From Thalassovita sp. (GTDB lineage Bacteria; Pseudomonadota; Alphaproteobacteria; Rhodobacterales; Rhodobacteraceae): a DNA stretch of 64,000 bases. The stretch is taken from NCBI GenBank assembly GCA_029212905.1, contig JARGPB010000002.1, positions 196,111-260,110 of the forward strand. Direction: 5' to 3'. Both the position numbers and the translations under genes were made by a program. The notes beneath the pieces are model-generated. The model worked only from the letters and a program-made list of their open reading frames with translations, ran no database searches and was not told the DNA's origin. This document shows positions 27,156 through 34,633 of this stretch, one piece after another. Position 1 is the stretch's first letter, and each line of letters starts with the position of its first letter.

Positions 27156-27808
27156 TGGACGGGGCGCAGGTGCAGCCTGATATGTGGCCGCTGCAACGCG
27201 GTGAAACGCTGTCGAACCATGACTGGTTCCCCTTTTATGGTCATCGCTTTTTGGCGTCAGGATTTCTGGCCTCGGCCATAATGGATGGGCGGCGGGCGGA
27301 CGTGGGCACCGCAATAATTCTGTGGTCTGAATCCATGCGTCAGGATCCTGCGGGTACATTGCCCGAGTGCGATATTGAGCTGGCCAGCCTTGCGCGGTTT
27401 GCCACAGTCGATCGGTGGTTGTCGGTCAAAGCTGGTGTGATGCGCGGCTGGTTGCCTGTTTTGGTCGAAGATGGGCGTACGGGCGAGGTGTCTACTCGCT
27501 TGGGTCATCCTCGATTTATGCAGGGTATTGTTGAGGAAATGTACAAGCGCAAGCGGGGCCGTGATGGTGCGCGAGAGGCCGCAGCCCTGGCGCAGCGCAG
27601 GTCGCGCATACGTAAGAAAATGACGGACCTGAAGGTTGCAGACCATATCATTGGCGACGATCAGGCGGTGAATGCGCTGTCTGATCATTTCAAGCTGTCT
27701 GACCTATATATCACCGCTGAGAATGTCCGGGCCGCTATGATTGAGGTGCTGGGCTACACGGGCGAGGTGGCGCAGTTCCCGGTGCGTCGCGGTGGTCGTG
27801 GCCCCTAG
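27155..27808 (+). CDS. DUF1376-like phage replication protein
   Basis: The ATG at 27155 shares a base with the previous stop and gives 217 residues. The N-terminal region (WFPFYGHRFLASGFLASAIMDGRRADVGTAIILWSESMRQDPAGTLPECDIELASLAR) fits the DUF1376/YdaU type of phage replication protein, in which a winged-helix-like segment is followed by a basic helical region (YKRKRGRDGAREAAALAQRRSRIRKKM). Members often act as origin-binding or helicase-loading factors. Its place directly before the iteron-like repeats supports a replication role. Confidence 0.6.
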   Translation: MDGAQVQPDMWPLQRGETLSNHDWFPFYGHRFLASGFLASAIMDGRRADVGTAIILWSESMRQDPAGTLPECDIELASLARFATVDRWLSVKAGVMRGWLPVLVEDGRTGEVSTRLGHPRFMQGIVEEMYKRKRGRDGAREAAALAQRRSRIRKKMTDLKVADHIIGDDQAVNALSDHFKLSDLYITAENVRAAMIEVLGYTGEVAQFPVRRGGRGP

Positions 27809-27826
27809 GGCAATGCACTGAAATTC

Positions 27827-27887
27827 ACTGTCATTAACTGTCATCATGACAGTGCGTGACAGGCATATGACAGTCATCAACTGTCAT
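27827..27887. repeat. ACTGTCAT iteron-like cluster, possible phage origin
   Basis: ACTGTCAT occurs at 27827-27834, 27837-27844 and 27880-27887, its complement ATGACAGT at 27846-27853 and 27867-27874, and a shortened TGACAG at 27857-27862. Copies are 9 to 13 bases apart, close to one helical turn. A strongly A-rich stretch (about 27893-27930) follows and could be the melting region. The cluster lies just after the replication genes, so an origin is likely, though an operator for the next gene remains possible. Confidence 0.55.
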
Positions 27888-27981
27888 TGCCCTATAAGAC
27901 AAGACAATAAAAAACCAAACAAAACACCTTACTTACAGGCGCTTGAAAACTTGAAGGATGGGCTGGTGGTGACGTGGCGCC

Positions 27982-28581
27982 ATGGCTGAGAAAGGGGCGA
28001 AAATGGATGCAGAGGTAAAACAGGAAACAAAACGCGGGCGGGTTAGGCGGCTGCTGTTGTCGCCACTTCAGGAGCTTGGGTTTCGGTTCAAGCGTGGAAC
28101 GCCTGAAGATGTGGTCGCGCGGAAGATGGCCGGGCTTTGTGATGATCTTGCGTATCTGAGTGATCAGGGCCTGACGCGTATGGCGCTAACCATGCGCGAC
28201 AAGGGCCAGGGGTCTGCGAAAAACTTTTGGCCCGAGCGCGCCACCTTTATCGCGTTCGCGCAGGTGGTCGAACCGCGCCCGATCGAAGAAATGCCGGGGT
28301 TGGCATCTTGGTTTGGCAGTGCGGCTGGTACCAAGGCTGTCGCTGAGGATCGTTTGGTTGCGGAATATCGTTGGTGGCGGCAGAAGCACCGTCCGCCCAT
28401 GACACCGCTTGAGTGGTCGCAGGTCGAAATCAGGTCGCGTGAGTTGCGGTCGCAGGCGTCCCGGCTTCGGGAGCGAGTTCTGAATGGTCATGTCCTGGGG
28501 GCTGACGATGATGGGTGGTTGGCTGGATATGACGCGGATCACGCGGCGGCTCGGGCTTTGGTTTCGGGGGATGGGTGTTGA
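27982..28581 (+). CDS. hypothetical phage protein after the origin region
   Basis: The frame is 199 residues from the ATG at 27982; an ATG at 28003 with AAAGGGG before it may be the true start. The protein is helical and charged, with LLLSPLQELGFRFKRGTPEDVVARKMAGLCDDLAYLSDQGLTRMALTMRDKGQGSAKNFWPERATFIAFAQ. I do not recognise the family; the position suggests a replication or recombination accessory protein. TTGAAAACTT at 27943-27952 upstream matches the repressor-like element found at the CI-Cro switch. Confidence 0.55.
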   Translation: MAEKGAKMDAEVKQETKRGRVRRLLLSPLQELGFRFKRGTPEDVVARKMAGLCDDLAYLSDQGLTRMALTMRDKGQGSAKNFWPERATFIAFAQVVEPRPIEEMPGLASWFGSAAGTKAVAEDRLVAEYRWWRQKHRPPMTPLEWSQVEIRSRELRSQASRLRERVLNGHVLGADDDGWLAGYDADHAAARALVSGDGC

Positions 28582-28583
28582 AT

Positions 28584-29249
28584 ATGCATGCGACCATGTT
28601 GGGCAGGGTGCCCGCGAGATCAGAGGTTCAGGATGTCGCGATCCTTGATCTGCTGGTGTGGGCATTTCAGCGCGAGTGTGCGCAGTTGGATTTTGACCGG
28701 CATGGTGTGTCGGCGGCTGGCTGGGGCTATGTGTCCTCGACGGCGGCGATCATTCAGCATGAACAGCTGGGCTGCCGGGTGGATGGCGGCGGGCGATCGG
28801 ATCCGCATCCTGACGCTGATGTGGTGGCCTCGGCTGTGGCCAGTCTACCCGAGGCGCGTGGTGGGCGCGGGATGGCGATCCGCATTGCCGAGCATGCGTT
28901 GACCGGGACGGTGCCTGATTGGGGGTGTGGTCTAGGCGGTCCGAAGTGCGTTCCGCTGGAGTGGAAGCGCTCGAAGCATGGCGTCTTTGCTCAGAGGGAA
29001 TACTGGAAGGGGCCAGGCCGTTGGCCGGCCAATCTGCTGGGGCGGGATCATGGCTATGTTTGCCCGGTGCACATCACGGGAAGCGCGGCCGAGCATGCCA
29101 TGCGTCGGCGGGCGTATCTGGATTGGTGGGGTGCGCTGTTGGACCTGCGGATGACCTTTCAAGTTTACCCGAACCTGTCCTGTTGGGTTGTCTCGGATGA
29201 CATGCCGCCAAGGGCCCCTTGGAAATCCGTCGGCAACGGCCTTGACTGA
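28584..29249 (+). CDS. hypothetical phage protein
   Basis: The ATG at 28584 follows the previous stop by two bases and gives 221 residues. The N-terminal part (DLLVWAFQRECAQLDFD... HPDADVVASAVASLP) and the C-terminal part (RRRAYLDWWGALLDLRMTFQVYPNLSCWVVSDDMPPRAPWK) are well formed but match nothing I know. A cysteine pair near residue 115-122 (DWGCGLGGPKC) may be structural. It is the last gene before a terminator that separates the early region from packaging genes. Confidence 0.5.
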   Translation: MHATMLGRVPARSEVQDVAILDLLVWAFQRECAQLDFDRHGVSAAGWGYVSSTAAIIQHEQLGCRVDGGGRSDPHPDADVVASAVASLPEARGGRGMAIRIAEHALTGTVPDWGCGLGGPKCVPLEWKRSKHGVFAQREYWKGPGRWPANLLGRDHGYVCPVHITGSAAEHAMRRRAYLDWWGALLDLRMTFQVYPNLSCWVVSDDMPPRAPWKSVGNGLD

Positions 29250-29285
29250 ATGTCAGTTTCTTGACTAAATACAGCTAACGAATTG

Positions 29286-29320
29286 CGCCCGGCGAGGATG
29301 AACCCTCGACCGGGCGTTTT
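29286..29320 (+). terminator. terminator at the early-late boundary
   Basis: CGCCCGG-CGAGG and CCTCG-A-CCGGGCG form an interrupted 12-bp stem with a six-base loop, followed by TTTT. It ends the early operon before the packaging genes. Confidence 0.7.
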
Positions 29321-29334
29321 CTATGGAGGCAGGC

Positions 29335-30096
29335 GTGTCGGGCTTCTTTTCAGTAAAGGGTGGCGGCATCGCCATGGCGTTCGACACGCGGGATTTCGAG
29401 CGCCGGATGACCCAGATCGAGCGCAGCCAACTGCCTCAGGCCACGGTGTGGGCGCTCAATGACACGGCCAAGGATGTTCTGGAGCATGTTCAGCACGAGA
29501 TGGACGTGGTGTTTGATCGTCCGACGCGGTTCACCAAAAACGCTTTCATGGTGTGGCGCGCGACCAAGAGGACCTTGGTGGCTGAGGTCAAAGAGCGGCC
29601 CTCTGTCGGGAAGCGTCACTATCTAAAGCGCCAAGAGCGCGGCGGAGCGCGATCGCAGACCGGGCTGGAGCGCATGGTGTCGGCCAATCTTGCCTATGAC
29701 GGTGTGTTGGCGGCGATTATTCCGACGTCGGCGGCGCGAAAAAACGCCTTTGGCAACTGGGCACCGGCGGAACGAAAGCAAGCAGTGTCGGCTTTGAAAG
29801 CGGTTGGCAGTGCTGGGTATATGGCTGCGGCGGTGGCGAAGTCCAAGGCTGGGGCGTCCAGGCGGCGCGCTACCTATTTTGTGCCGCAAAAGGGATCGCG
29901 GATGTCGCCGGGGATTTGGCGTCGGAAGGGGCGCGGAAAGCGCGAAAAAGTCGAGAAGATAGCGCATTTCGCCAGCAGCGCACCGGTCTATGAAAAGCGC
30001 CTGGGCTTCTATGATGGTGCGCAGGACGTATTCGAGCGTCGGATGGCGCCGAACTTCTGGAGATCGTTCGAAAAGGCAATGGCGACACGCAGGTAG
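29335..30096 (+). CDS. phage minor tail protein Z-like (tentative)
   Basis: A GTG at 29335 with GGAGG five bases before it gives 253 residues; an ATG at 29374 is the alternative. The protein has RSQLPQATVWALNDTAKDVLEHVQHEMDVVFDRPTRFTKNAFMVWRA, which resembles prophage minor tail Z-type proteins, and a strongly basic middle and C-terminus. Its place before the terminase genes is unusual for a tail protein, so a different virion or packaging role is possible. It opens the rightward late region. Confidence 0.5.
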   Translation: MSGFFSVKGGGIAMAFDTRDFERRMTQIERSQLPQATVWALNDTAKDVLEHVQHEMDVVFDRPTRFTKNAFMVWRATKRTLVAEVKERPSVGKRHYLKRQERGGARSQTGLERMVSANLAYDGVLAAIIPTSAARKNAFGNWAPAERKQAVSALKAVGSAGYMAAAVAKSKAGASRRRATYFVPQKGSRMSPGIWRRKGRGKREKVEKIAHFASSAPVYEKRLGFYDGAQDVFERRMAPNFWRSFEKAMATRR

Positions 30097-30224
30097 GTGA
30101 TTGGGTCCTTCCTGGGCTGGTGGCGCACGCGGGTAATTCGCGCCCCGGTGCATTCGTGTGGTTTGTTTTTGGCGGGGGCTTTGGTTTCGGTTGCTGTTGT
30201 TATGACTCTGAAAAGGATGAACAA

Positions 30225-30869
30225 ATGACTACGTCGCTCACATTGGACACGGGGGAAGTGCTGGATATGTCAGCCTATCCGTTGCCGGATGGGTATGGCG
30301 ACGAGGTGTTCAACCGCGAACAACTGGCCAAGGCCATGAACACGTCGACCGTGACGATAAGCAAATGGGTTGATCTTGGTATGCCGGTCGCACAGCGCGG
30401 CGGGAATGGCCAATCCTATGAATTTCGGTTCAGCCATTGTTATGCGTGGCGGCTGTGGCGCGAGGGGCGGGATGCTGATGAGCGCCGCGCGCGGGATGGG
30501 CGGGCCAGTCAGTTGGCGATGTTGTTCCTGGGCCAAGAAGAAGAGCAAGCCGATCACCGCCTGACGCCCAAAGAGGTCAAGGAATGGTCCGAGGCCGAGT
30601 TGATCCGTAACCGCGCTTCCGAGCAGCGCGGCGAGCTGGTGCGTGCGGCCCAGATGCAGGACGTTCTCGATCGTGTTTTGGTCAGCTTTCGCAACGCGGT
30701 AATGAACATGCCCGATTGGTTGGAACAAGAATTCAGCCTGTCGCCACAGCAGGTGGATAAGGCGCAAAAATTCTGCGACGGGATTTTGAGCGAGGCGAGA
30801 TTGCAAGTTTCTGATGCAGGCTTTCATGCGCCCGAAGTTGTGGCGCTCGATCAGCGGCAGGGCGGTTAG
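30225..30869 (+). CDS. terminase small subunit, Nu1-like
   Basis: The ATG at 30225 is preceded by AAAGGA and gives 214 residues. After a leader of 30 residues, FNREQLAKAMNTSTVTISKWVDLGMPVAQRGGNGQSYEFRFSHCYAWR is the winged helix-turn-helix of Nu1-type terminase small subunits, which recognises the packaging start on phage DNA. The C-terminal half is helical (NRASEQRGELVRAAQMQDVLDRVLVSF) and should bind the large subunit. The following gene is a GpA-type large terminase, the natural partner. Confidence 0.8.
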   Translation: MTTSLTLDTGEVLDMSAYPLPDGYGDEVFNREQLAKAMNTSTVTISKWVDLGMPVAQRGGNGQSYEFRFSHCYAWRLWREGRDADERRARDGRASQLAMLFLGQEEEQADHRLTPKEVKEWSEAELIRNRASEQRGELVRAAQMQDVLDRVLVSFRNAVMNMPDWLEQEFSLSPQQVDKAQKFCDGILSEARLQVSDAGFHAPEVVALDQRQGG

Positions 30870-30871
30870 TA

Positions 30872-32995
30872 ATGGTCACAATGAGCGATCGCGCGCTGGG
30901 GCAGGTTTATGACTTGCCGCCGCTGCCGCCATTCGTGCGCGCGGATGAACTGCTGGCGGATTCATTGCCATTGCTGGATGCGCCCAGCCGGATCAGCCCG
31001 ACCGAGGCCGCTGAGCGGTACGTGCGCGTTGAGACGCGCGGCGTTTGGCAAAACTATGACCGGGACGTGACGCCCTATATGGTCGAGCCGGTCGATACCG
31101 CCCAGTCGCGGCTTTACAAGGCCGGTGCATTTGTTGGCCCGTCGCAGTCTGGTAAAACGATGGCATTGATCACCGCATCGATGCACCCGGTGACCTGTGA
31201 TCCGGCGCCGGTGTTGATTGTTCATATGGACCGGCCCAGCCGTGACCGCTGGGTGGAGGAAAGCCTGAATCCGGTGATCCAGAACAGCCCTGATTTGCGT
31301 GATCGGATGGGGCGCGGGCGCGACGACAACACGTTCAGCCGCAAGCGGTTTCGCGGAATGCGGATGATGCTGGGCTATCCGACGCCACAATGGCTGTCGT
31401 CGGCCAAGTACCGTATGGTGATGATGACCGATTTCGATCACTTCCCGCCGGAATTGGGGGTGCGCAAAGATGCGCCCGAGGGATCGGCCTTTGACATGGG
31501 GATGCAGCGGATCAAGACGTTCCTGTCGCGCGGGTATGTTTTTGCTGAAAGCACCCCGGCGTGGCCGGTGCGCAGCGATGTTGAATGGTCACCGCGCAAG
31601 GATGCACCGCACGAGTTTCCGCCGGTCAAACACGGCATTGTGCCGCTGTATAATCGGGGAACGCGGGGCCGCTGGTATTGGGAGTGTCCAGACTGCGGCG
31701 AGATGTTCGAGCCTCGGTTCGACCGGTTGCATTTTGATCCCGACGCACCCCCCGTACAGGCGGGTGAGGCGGCGGAAATGGAATGTCCGCATTGTCATTG
31801 CCTGATCGGGCCGCATCACAAGACCGAACTGAACCGCGCGGCTCTGGGCGGTAAGGGCGGGTGGTTGCATGAGGCGGAACACGGTGGCGATTTGCTGCCT
31901 TTGGGCGACAGCCGGATCCGGGGTACAGAAATCGCCAGCTGGTCATTGAATGGGGCAGCGGCCACCTTTGCGAACTGGTCGGATATGGTCGCGCGCTATC
32001 TGGACGCGGCGCGACAGGCCGATGAGCTGGACGATGATTTGGCGCTAGGGCGGTTCTATTACACCGATGTTGGGGTGCCATTTGCCCGCGTCGGCGCGGG
32101 GGATGATGATGATCTAAGCCCGCGCGCGCTGAAAGAAGATCGCACAACAGAGGCGCGGGGCGTGGCGCCGAATTGGGTGCGGTTCATCACGGTCAGCGTG
32201 GATGTTCAGGGTACGTATTTCACGGTGCAGGTCACTGGCTGGGGGCTGGATGGCACCCGCACCGTGATCGACAGATTTGATTTGATCGCGCCACCGGGGG
32301 CCAAGGTACAGGCCGGTCAGCGTAAACTTGATCCGGCGAAATATCCGGGCGATTGGGCGGTGCTGGATGATCTTGGGCAATGCAGCTGGCCGGTGCGGGG
32401 CGCGGGGTTTTCCTTGCGAGCGTTGGCGTTGGGGGTAGATTTCCACGGCGCGCCTGGGGTGAGCGACAATGCCGAGGAATTCTGGCTTGGCCGCCGCGCC
32501 GCAGGCGAGGGGCCGCGGTGGTTTTTGACGCGCGGGCACGGCGGATTCAGTCAACGCGATCGGGTTTGGTTCGAGGCCCCTGGCCGGTCGAACCAGAAAA
32601 AAGCCCGCCGTATCAAGCTGCTGAACATGGCAACGGACCGACTGAAAGATTCTGTGACGGCGGCACTGTTGCGCCCGGTCTCGACGCCGCGCAGCTTTCC
32701 GCTGCCGGAATTTCTATCGGATGACCATGTCGCCGAGTTTTGTGCTGAAGCGCGCGGCGACAAAGGGTGGTGTCCCAAGCCCGGCCAAAAGCGCAACGAA
32801 AGCCTGGACCTTTCGGTGCAGGCTCAGGCGTTGGCGGAATATAAGGGATTGCGCCGCATCAACCCCGAAAGCCCGCCAAATTGGGCCACCTTGGGAGATG
32901 GAAACCCGTTTGCGATCCCGGCTGATGCTGATCAGCGCGAAAAGCCCGCGCCCGCGCCATCTGCGCCGGTGCGGATCAACTTTCTGAAAAGGTAA
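30872..32995 (+). CDS. terminase large subunit, lambda GpA family
   Basis: The 707-residue protein is the packaging motor and nuclease. The N-terminal ATPase domain contains AGAFVGPSQSGKTMALI (Walker A) near residue 95 and MVMMTDFDHFP (Walker B-like) near 190. A CPDCGEMFEPRF ... CPHCHC zinc finger lies near residue 275, characteristic of the GpA group. The nuclease domain follows with VSVDVQGTYFTVQVTGWG, whose aspartate is a metal ligand. It starts two bases after the small subunit. Lambda-type packaging with cohesive ends is therefore expected. Confidence 0.93.
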   Translation: MVTMSDRALGQVYDLPPLPPFVRADELLADSLPLLDAPSRISPTEAAERYVRVETRGVWQNYDRDVTPYMVEPVDTAQSRLYKAGAFVGPSQSGKTMALITASMHPVTCDPAPVLIVHMDRPSRDRWVEESLNPVIQNSPDLRDRMGRGRDDNTFSRKRFRGMRMMLGYPTPQWLSSAKYRMVMMTDFDHFPPELGVRKDAPEGSAFDMGMQRIKTFLSRGYVFAESTPAWPVRSDVEWSPRKDAPHEFPPVKHGIVPLYNRGTRGRWYWECPDCGEMFEPRFDRLHFDPDAPPVQAGEAAEMECPHCHCLIGPHHKTELNRAALGGKGGWLHEAEHGGDLLPLGDSRIRGTEIASWSLNGAAATFANWSDMVARYLDAARQADELDDDLALGRFYYTDVGVPFARVGAGDDDDLSPRALKEDRTTEARGVAPNWVRFITVSVDVQGTYFTVQVTGWGLDGTRTVIDRFDLIAPPGAKVQAGQRKLDPAKYPGDWAVLDDLGQCSWPVRGAGFSLRALALGVDFHGAPGVSDNAEEFWLGRRAAGEGPRWFLTRGHGGFSQRDRVWFEAPGRSNQKKARRIKLLNMATDRLKDSVTAALLRPVSTPRSFPLPEFLSDDHVAEFCAEARGDKGWCPKPGQKRNESLDLSVQAQALAEYKGLRRINPESPPNWATLGDGNPFAIPADADQREKPAPAPSAPVRINFLKR

Positions 32996-32999
32996 GATC

Positions 33000-33203
33000 A
33001 TGGCCTATACGCAAGCCCAAGTCGACGCCCTCAAAGCGGCGGTCGCGAAAGGTGCGACTCGCCTCAAGATGAACGGTGAAGAGGTCCAGTTTGGATCGCT
33101 TGCCGAGATGCGACGCCAGATCTCGGTCATGGAGGCGGAGCTAGCGGGCGGTAGTAAGGGCCAGATGTCTGTGAGCTTTCCCGTCACTATGCGGGGGCTG
33201 TGA
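33000..33203 (+). CDS. gpW-like head-tail connector
   Basis: The 67-residue protein (MAYTQAQVDALKAAVAKGAT... EEVQFGSLAEMRRQISVMEAEL) matches the gpW family, a small two-helix, one-hairpin protein that attaches below the portal and prepares the head for tail joining. It lies between large terminase and portal, exactly the lambda gene order A-W-B. Five bases separate it from the terminase stop. Confidence 0.9.
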   Translation: MAYTQAQVDALKAAVAKGATRLKMNGEEVQFGSLAEMRRQISVMEAELAGGSKGQMSVSFPVTMRGL

Positions 33204-33205
33204 TC

Positions 33206-34633
33206 ATGAATATTCTCGACCGCGCCATCCTGAGTGTCGCGCCGCAGCGTGGTCTGGCGCGTATTCGCGCACGGGCGCAGGCGTCGACCTTGATGAATTT
33301 CGACGCCGCGTCGCGCGGGCGCCGGACATACGGCTGGGCCGGGCCCGGCACCTCGGCGGATGCGGCTTCCGGTTCGAGCCGCGCACGTCTGCGTAATCTG
33401 AGCCGCGACATGATCCGCAATCGCCCGTTGGCGGTTCGTGGGCAGTTTGTGACCACCGGCAACGTGGTTGGAACGGGCATCATGCCCTCGGTGGATGTGC
33501 CTGATGGCCAGGAAGCGGCCCCGGCAATGCAGGTGTTGCGCGATCATTTGTTGACGCCTGCGATTGATGCTTATGGTGTGAGCGCGCTGCCCGCGTTGCA
33601 ATGGCAGGTGATGAACGGGGTGTTCTCGGACGGGGAAATTCTGGTGCGCCGCCGGATGCGGGATCTGCGGTTTGAACCCGGCCTCAAACTTCCGTTTCAA
33701 GTGCAGCTTTTGGAAGCTGATTACCTGGACGAAACGATCACCAGCTATGGCAAAAACGAGGTGATCGACGGGATCGAATATGGCCCGACCGGCAAGGCGG
33801 TTGCCTATCATTTGTTTGATCAGCACCCCGGTGACAATCGCCGGATCACAAAGGGGCGGTTCACCAGCACCCGCGTACCGGCGCAGCAAATATTGCACAT
33901 TCGCCGGATCGACCGCCCCGGTCAGATGCGTGGTGTGCCGTGGCTAGCGCCGGTGATGATGACGCTGGGCGAATTGAGCGACTATCAAGAGGCGCAGATC
34001 CTCAAACAGCGGATCGCCTCTTTGTTATCGTTCTTCGTCACGGCTTCTGACGATAACGAGGTCTACAGCGGCACAGAGATGTCCAATCTGGAACCCGGCG
34101 CAGTGGTGGGCCTCAAGGCGGGTCAGGAAATCGTGCCGTCGCAGCCGCCCAAGGTGGACGGGTACGAGGAATTCGTGCGCGAGGGGATCCGGCGGATCGC
34201 GACAGGGCTTGGGCTGACGTATGAATCATTTGGTGACTTGATGGGGGTCAACTTTTCCTCTGGCCGGATGGGTCGGATGGAAATGGACCGGTTTATTCAG
34301 GTTTGGCAGCAACAGATCATCATCGCGCAGTTTTGTGTAGGCATTAGCCGCTGGACACTTGAGGCGTGGCCGTTGGTTCGGATGTCGCAAAACCTGCCGG
34401 CGCCGCCAACCGCGATCAATTGGACGGCCCCGCGCCGTCCGCTGATTGACCCGTCGAAAGAAATCAAGGCGTCAGTTGATGAGATCAAGGCGGGCCTGAA
34501 CAGCCGCCAGCGCAAGCAGCGTGAGATGGGTCTTGATCCCGATGTGATCGCCCGAGAGCGCGCAGAAGATGCGGCGCGCGATCGGCAGGCCGGGGTGTCG
34601 GCTCCGAATGGCAATCAAAAGGAGACTGAATGA
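33206..34633 (+). CDS. portal protein, lambda GpB family
   Basis: The ATG at 33206 gives 475 residues; an overlapping GTG at 33200 is a weaker candidate. Family features include RGRRTYGWAGPGTSADAA, LRNLSRDMIRNRPLAVRGQFV, the DGEILVRRRM strand and the clip region HIRRIDRPGQMRGVPWLAPVMMTLGELSDYQEAQI. It forms the dodecameric DNA channel at the head vertex. It overlaps the next gene by four bases, so portal and capsid-protease are coupled. Confidence 0.93.
   Translation: MNILDRAILSVAPQRGLARIRARAQASTLMNFDAASRGRRTYGWAGPGTSADAASGSSRARLRNLSRDMIRNRPLAVRGQFVTTGNVVGTGIMPSVDVPDGQEAAPAMQVLRDHLLTPAIDAYGVSALPALQWQVMNGVFSDGEILVRRRMRDLRFEPGLKLPFQVQLLEADYLDETITSYGKNEVIDGIEYGPTGKAVAYHLFDQHPGDNRRITKGRFTSTRVPAQQILHIRRIDRPGQMRGVPWLAPVMMTLGELSDYQEAQILKQRIASLLSFFVTASDDNEVYSGTEMSNLEPGAVVGLKAGQEIVPSQPPKVDGYEEFVREGIRRIATGLGLTYESFGDLMGVNFSSGRMGRMEMDRFIQVWQQQIIIAQFCVGISRWTLEAWPLVRMSQNLPAPPTAINWTAPRRPLIDPSKEIKASVDEIKAGLNSRQRKQREMGLDPDVIARERAEDAARDRQAGVSAPNGNQKETE

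Noticed and set aside
27827..27887. CRISPR array
   Set aside because: The repeat unit is only 8 bases, copies are on both strands and the gaps are 1 to 13 bases, so there are no spacers. No cas genes are present in the window.
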